A DNA stretch of 64,000 nt, taken from contig JBKBHI010000005.1 of assembly GCA_046297835.1 (NCBI GenBank), forward strand, positions 62,001 through 126,000, in the 5' to 3' direction. The notes below the pieces were generated by a model. It was not told the origin of the DNA and did no database searches. It was given only the letters and a program-made list of their open reading frames with translations. Source of the DNA: CAMAVH01 sp046297835 (GTDB lineage Bacteria; Pseudomonadota; Alphaproteobacteria; SMXQ01). The position numbers and the translations under genes were made by a program. Below, in pieces: positions 62,532 to 64,000 of the stretch; the first letter of the stretch is position 1, and each line of letters starts with the position of its first letter.

Positions 62532-63538
62532 TGGCCGGCGCGGCCCTGTTGGAGATTCGCCGCAATCTCTGGCGGGCGCGCAAGCTAGTCCACTATCTCA
62601 GCGGCACCTCCTATCACAACGCGCCGCAGGGCGTCGGCAAGGCGTTCGAGCCCGGCGTCCTGAACGGCTATTTCAACGACTTGACGGCCAAGACGCGCTG
62701 GAGCGGCGCGGCCGATCCGGCGGGGCTGCCGCTGACCCAGACCGATACGGGGCAGGTCTTTCATTTCCCGATCATGCTGTTCCAGCTGGCGCTCGGGCAT
62801 TGGGATCTTTGGCTGCTGTCGGCGCGTGGCGATGCGGCGCATCGCGCGCGTTTCTTGCGGATCGCCGATTGGGCCGCGGCCAATCTCGACGCGAAAGACG
62901 GGTGGGCATGCTGGCACCTGCTGGATCGCGGCGAGATCGCGTCGCCCTATTCGAGCATGGCGCAAGGGCAGGGGCTTTCCGTTCTGGCGCGGGCCTACGC
63001 GCTAACCGGAGAGGAACGCTATCGCGCCGCCGCCCAGCGCGCCTTCGCGCCGCTCGTCGACGAGAGCTCGCCCTTGCTGATGAACCGCCGGCTCGACGGC
63101 CATCTGGTTTTCGAGGAATATCCCGGCGCGACGTTTCCGGCGGTGCTGAACGGCTGGATATTCACGCTCTTCGGCCTCTACGATTACGGCCTCGCCATCG
63201 ACGAGGCCGAGGCCCGCGCGCCGCTCGAGGAAAGCCTGGCGGGGCTGCTCGCGCTTTTGCCGCGCTACGACACCGGCGCTTGGTCGCTCTACGATCTGGC
63301 CGGCAATCTCGCCGGCCCCTTCTATCATCGGCTCCACTCGGCGCAGTTGCAGGCGCTCGCCATGGCGTTTCCCGCGCACGAAGCCGCGATTGGGCCCTTC
63401 ATTCTGCGTTTTCAGCGATATGAGCGGTCCTGGCTGTGCCGCGCGCGGGCGATCCTCAAGAAGATATGGCAGAAGCTGCGCATGCGCGGCGTCGCCGAAA
63501 TTATGCCGGCCGCTTTGGCGGCGAAGAACAACCCGTGA
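62531..63538 (+). CDS. D-glucuronyl C5-epimerase family protein
   Basis: The 335-residue protein carries the C-terminal catalytic-domain pattern of glucuronyl C5-epimerases: PYSSMAQGQGLSVLARAY (139-156), FEEYP (194-198), LNGWIFTLFGLYDYG (206-220), RYDTGAWSLYDL (245-256) and YHRLHSAQLQAL (265-276). These enzymes invert glucuronate to iduronate inside a polymer such as heparosan. There is no signal peptide or membrane anchor, so it would act in the cytoplasm on a growing or lipid-linked chain. Polymer specificity is unknown. The gene overlaps both neighbours. Confidence 0.88.
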   Translation: MAGAALLEIRRNLWRARKLVHYLSGTSYHNAPQGVGKAFEPGVLNGYFNDLTAKTRWSGAADPAGLPLTQTDTGQVFHFPIMLFQLALGHWDLWLLSARGDAAHRARFLRIADWAAANLDAKDGWACWHLLDRGEIASPYSSMAQGQGLSVLARAYALTGEERYRAAAQRAFAPLVDESSPLLMNRRLDGHLVFEEYPGATFPAVLNGWIFTLFGLYDYGLAIDEAEARAPLEESLAGLLALLPRYDTGAWSLYDLAGNLAGPFYHRLHSAQLQALAMAFPAHEAAIGPFILRFQRYERSWLCRARAILKKIWQKLRMRGVAEIMPAALAAKNNP

Positions 63539-64000
63539 CGCGCGCCTGGGCATGGTTCGCCGCGAGCCGTTTCGCCTCCGGCGTCGGCCTGTCGCTGCTC
63601 GCGGTCCCGGCGATCGCTCTGGTGTCGAAGTTCATCGGCCTGGTCCGCGAGGCGATGCTCACCAAGCTGCTCGGGTTGGGCGGCAGCCTCGACTTGTTCG
63701 TGATTTTCACCACGATCCCGATCTACGCGCAGGCTTACATTCTGGGCCCGTTCGGCGTGGCCTTCTACGCCAGCCTGACGACGCCGGGCGCCTCGGCCTG
63801 GGCCTTGGCACGGCGTTTGGCGGGCTGGCTGCTGCTCGGCGGTTTCGCCGTCGCCGGCATCACGCTGATCTTCGCCTTTTTGCTGAAGAGCCGCATCGAG
63901 GCCGATTCGCTCTCGAGCGGCATCTATGCCGCGATCGCCACGGCGTGCGCCTTGAGCGTGCCTTTGGCGCTGATTTGCGGCTTGGCGATCTGCCTGCTCC
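63535..64000 (+). CDS. MurJ/MviN-like polysaccharide flippase (3' truncated by window edge)
   Basis: The frame opens at a GTG overlapping the epimerase stop by four bases and stays open to the window end (155 codons). The sequence VSKFIGLVREAMLTKLLGLG with GSLDLFVIFTTIP is the MurJ/MviN-type first-helix pattern, and several membrane segments follow. In this locus it more likely moves a lipid-linked oligosaccharide (Wzx role) than lipid II, though that is inference. Confidence 0.78.
   Translation, partial: MTRAWAWFAASRFASGVGLSLLAVPAIALVSKFIGLVREAMLTKLLGLGGSLDLFVIFTTIPIYAQAYILGPFGVAFYASLTTPGASAWALARRLAGWLLLGGFAVAGITLIFAFLLKSRIEADSLSSGIYAAIATACALSVPLALICGLAICLL

Overview
The window is GC-rich, densely coding chromosomal DNA from an alphaproteobacterium. 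The gene blocks ribD-ribE-ribH-nusB-thiL, bamE/cytochrome-bc1 chaperone/YceD-rpmF-plsX-fabH-ihfA-merR-tRNA-Pro, and alaC-hom-glpX-recJ fit a Rhodospirillales-like lineage; that placement is inference. A 10-N assembly gap with homopolymer flanks lies at 55404-55463, so order across it is not proven. No insertion sequence, prophage or CRISPR array was seen.

Layout: 1-3318 riboflavin/thiamine genes and nusB. 3475-8141 DUF4865 protein, small exported protein, MFS carrier and K+-independent-type H+-pyrophosphatase. 8241-13829 outer-membrane assembly and phospholipid/fatty-acid initiation genes, IHF and tRNA-Pro. 13924-15856 small conserved genes. 15946-22870 a tightly coupled minus-strand operon encoding a type I secretion ABC transporter and adaptor, a Sel1 protein and a GH16 glycanase with two tandem copies of a glycine/aspartate-rich C-terminal module. 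23030-29308 cutA, metY, rplM-rpsI, argC and a gamma-carbonic anhydrase-like gene. 29452-33527 assimilatory sulfate reduction (cysH-cysD-cysN plus a sulfate-binding protein). 33688-42175 PHA synthase, an OmpA lipoprotein, alaC-hom, glpX and recJ. 42236-50093 a lectin-like secreted protein, two tandem TctC-type binding proteins, tRNA-Glu, exoD, an SLC13 carrier, an exoD relic and a membrane-fused spermidine-synthase-like protein. 50119-54773 a soluble double-PAS chemoreceptor, a TerB-like protein and two transporters. 54887-59180 a stress-response block. 59180-64000 a DUF2238 membrane protein, then a polysaccharide locus running off the right edge.

The most interesting signals are four. (1) Three exact GGAAC-N16/17-CGTT motifs, and one imperfect copy, precede a PRC-barrel gene, an HWE histidine kinase/receiver pair, an iron-permease-like gene and a hemerythrin/isochorismatase pair; this matches the alphaproteobacterial EcfG general-stress promoter and suggests one regulon. 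(2) A glycosyltransferase, a glucuronyl C5-epimerase-like enzyme and a MurJ/MviN-like flippase are coupled and divergent from a probable Tat-exported beta-helix protein, suggesting an iduronate-type polysaccharide. (3) The GH16/type I secretion operon has a Sel1 gene inside it and a repeated GCGGAA operator-like array in front of it. (4) A full CtrA-type box lies near the chemoreceptor, with a close relative before the small exported protein at 4100.
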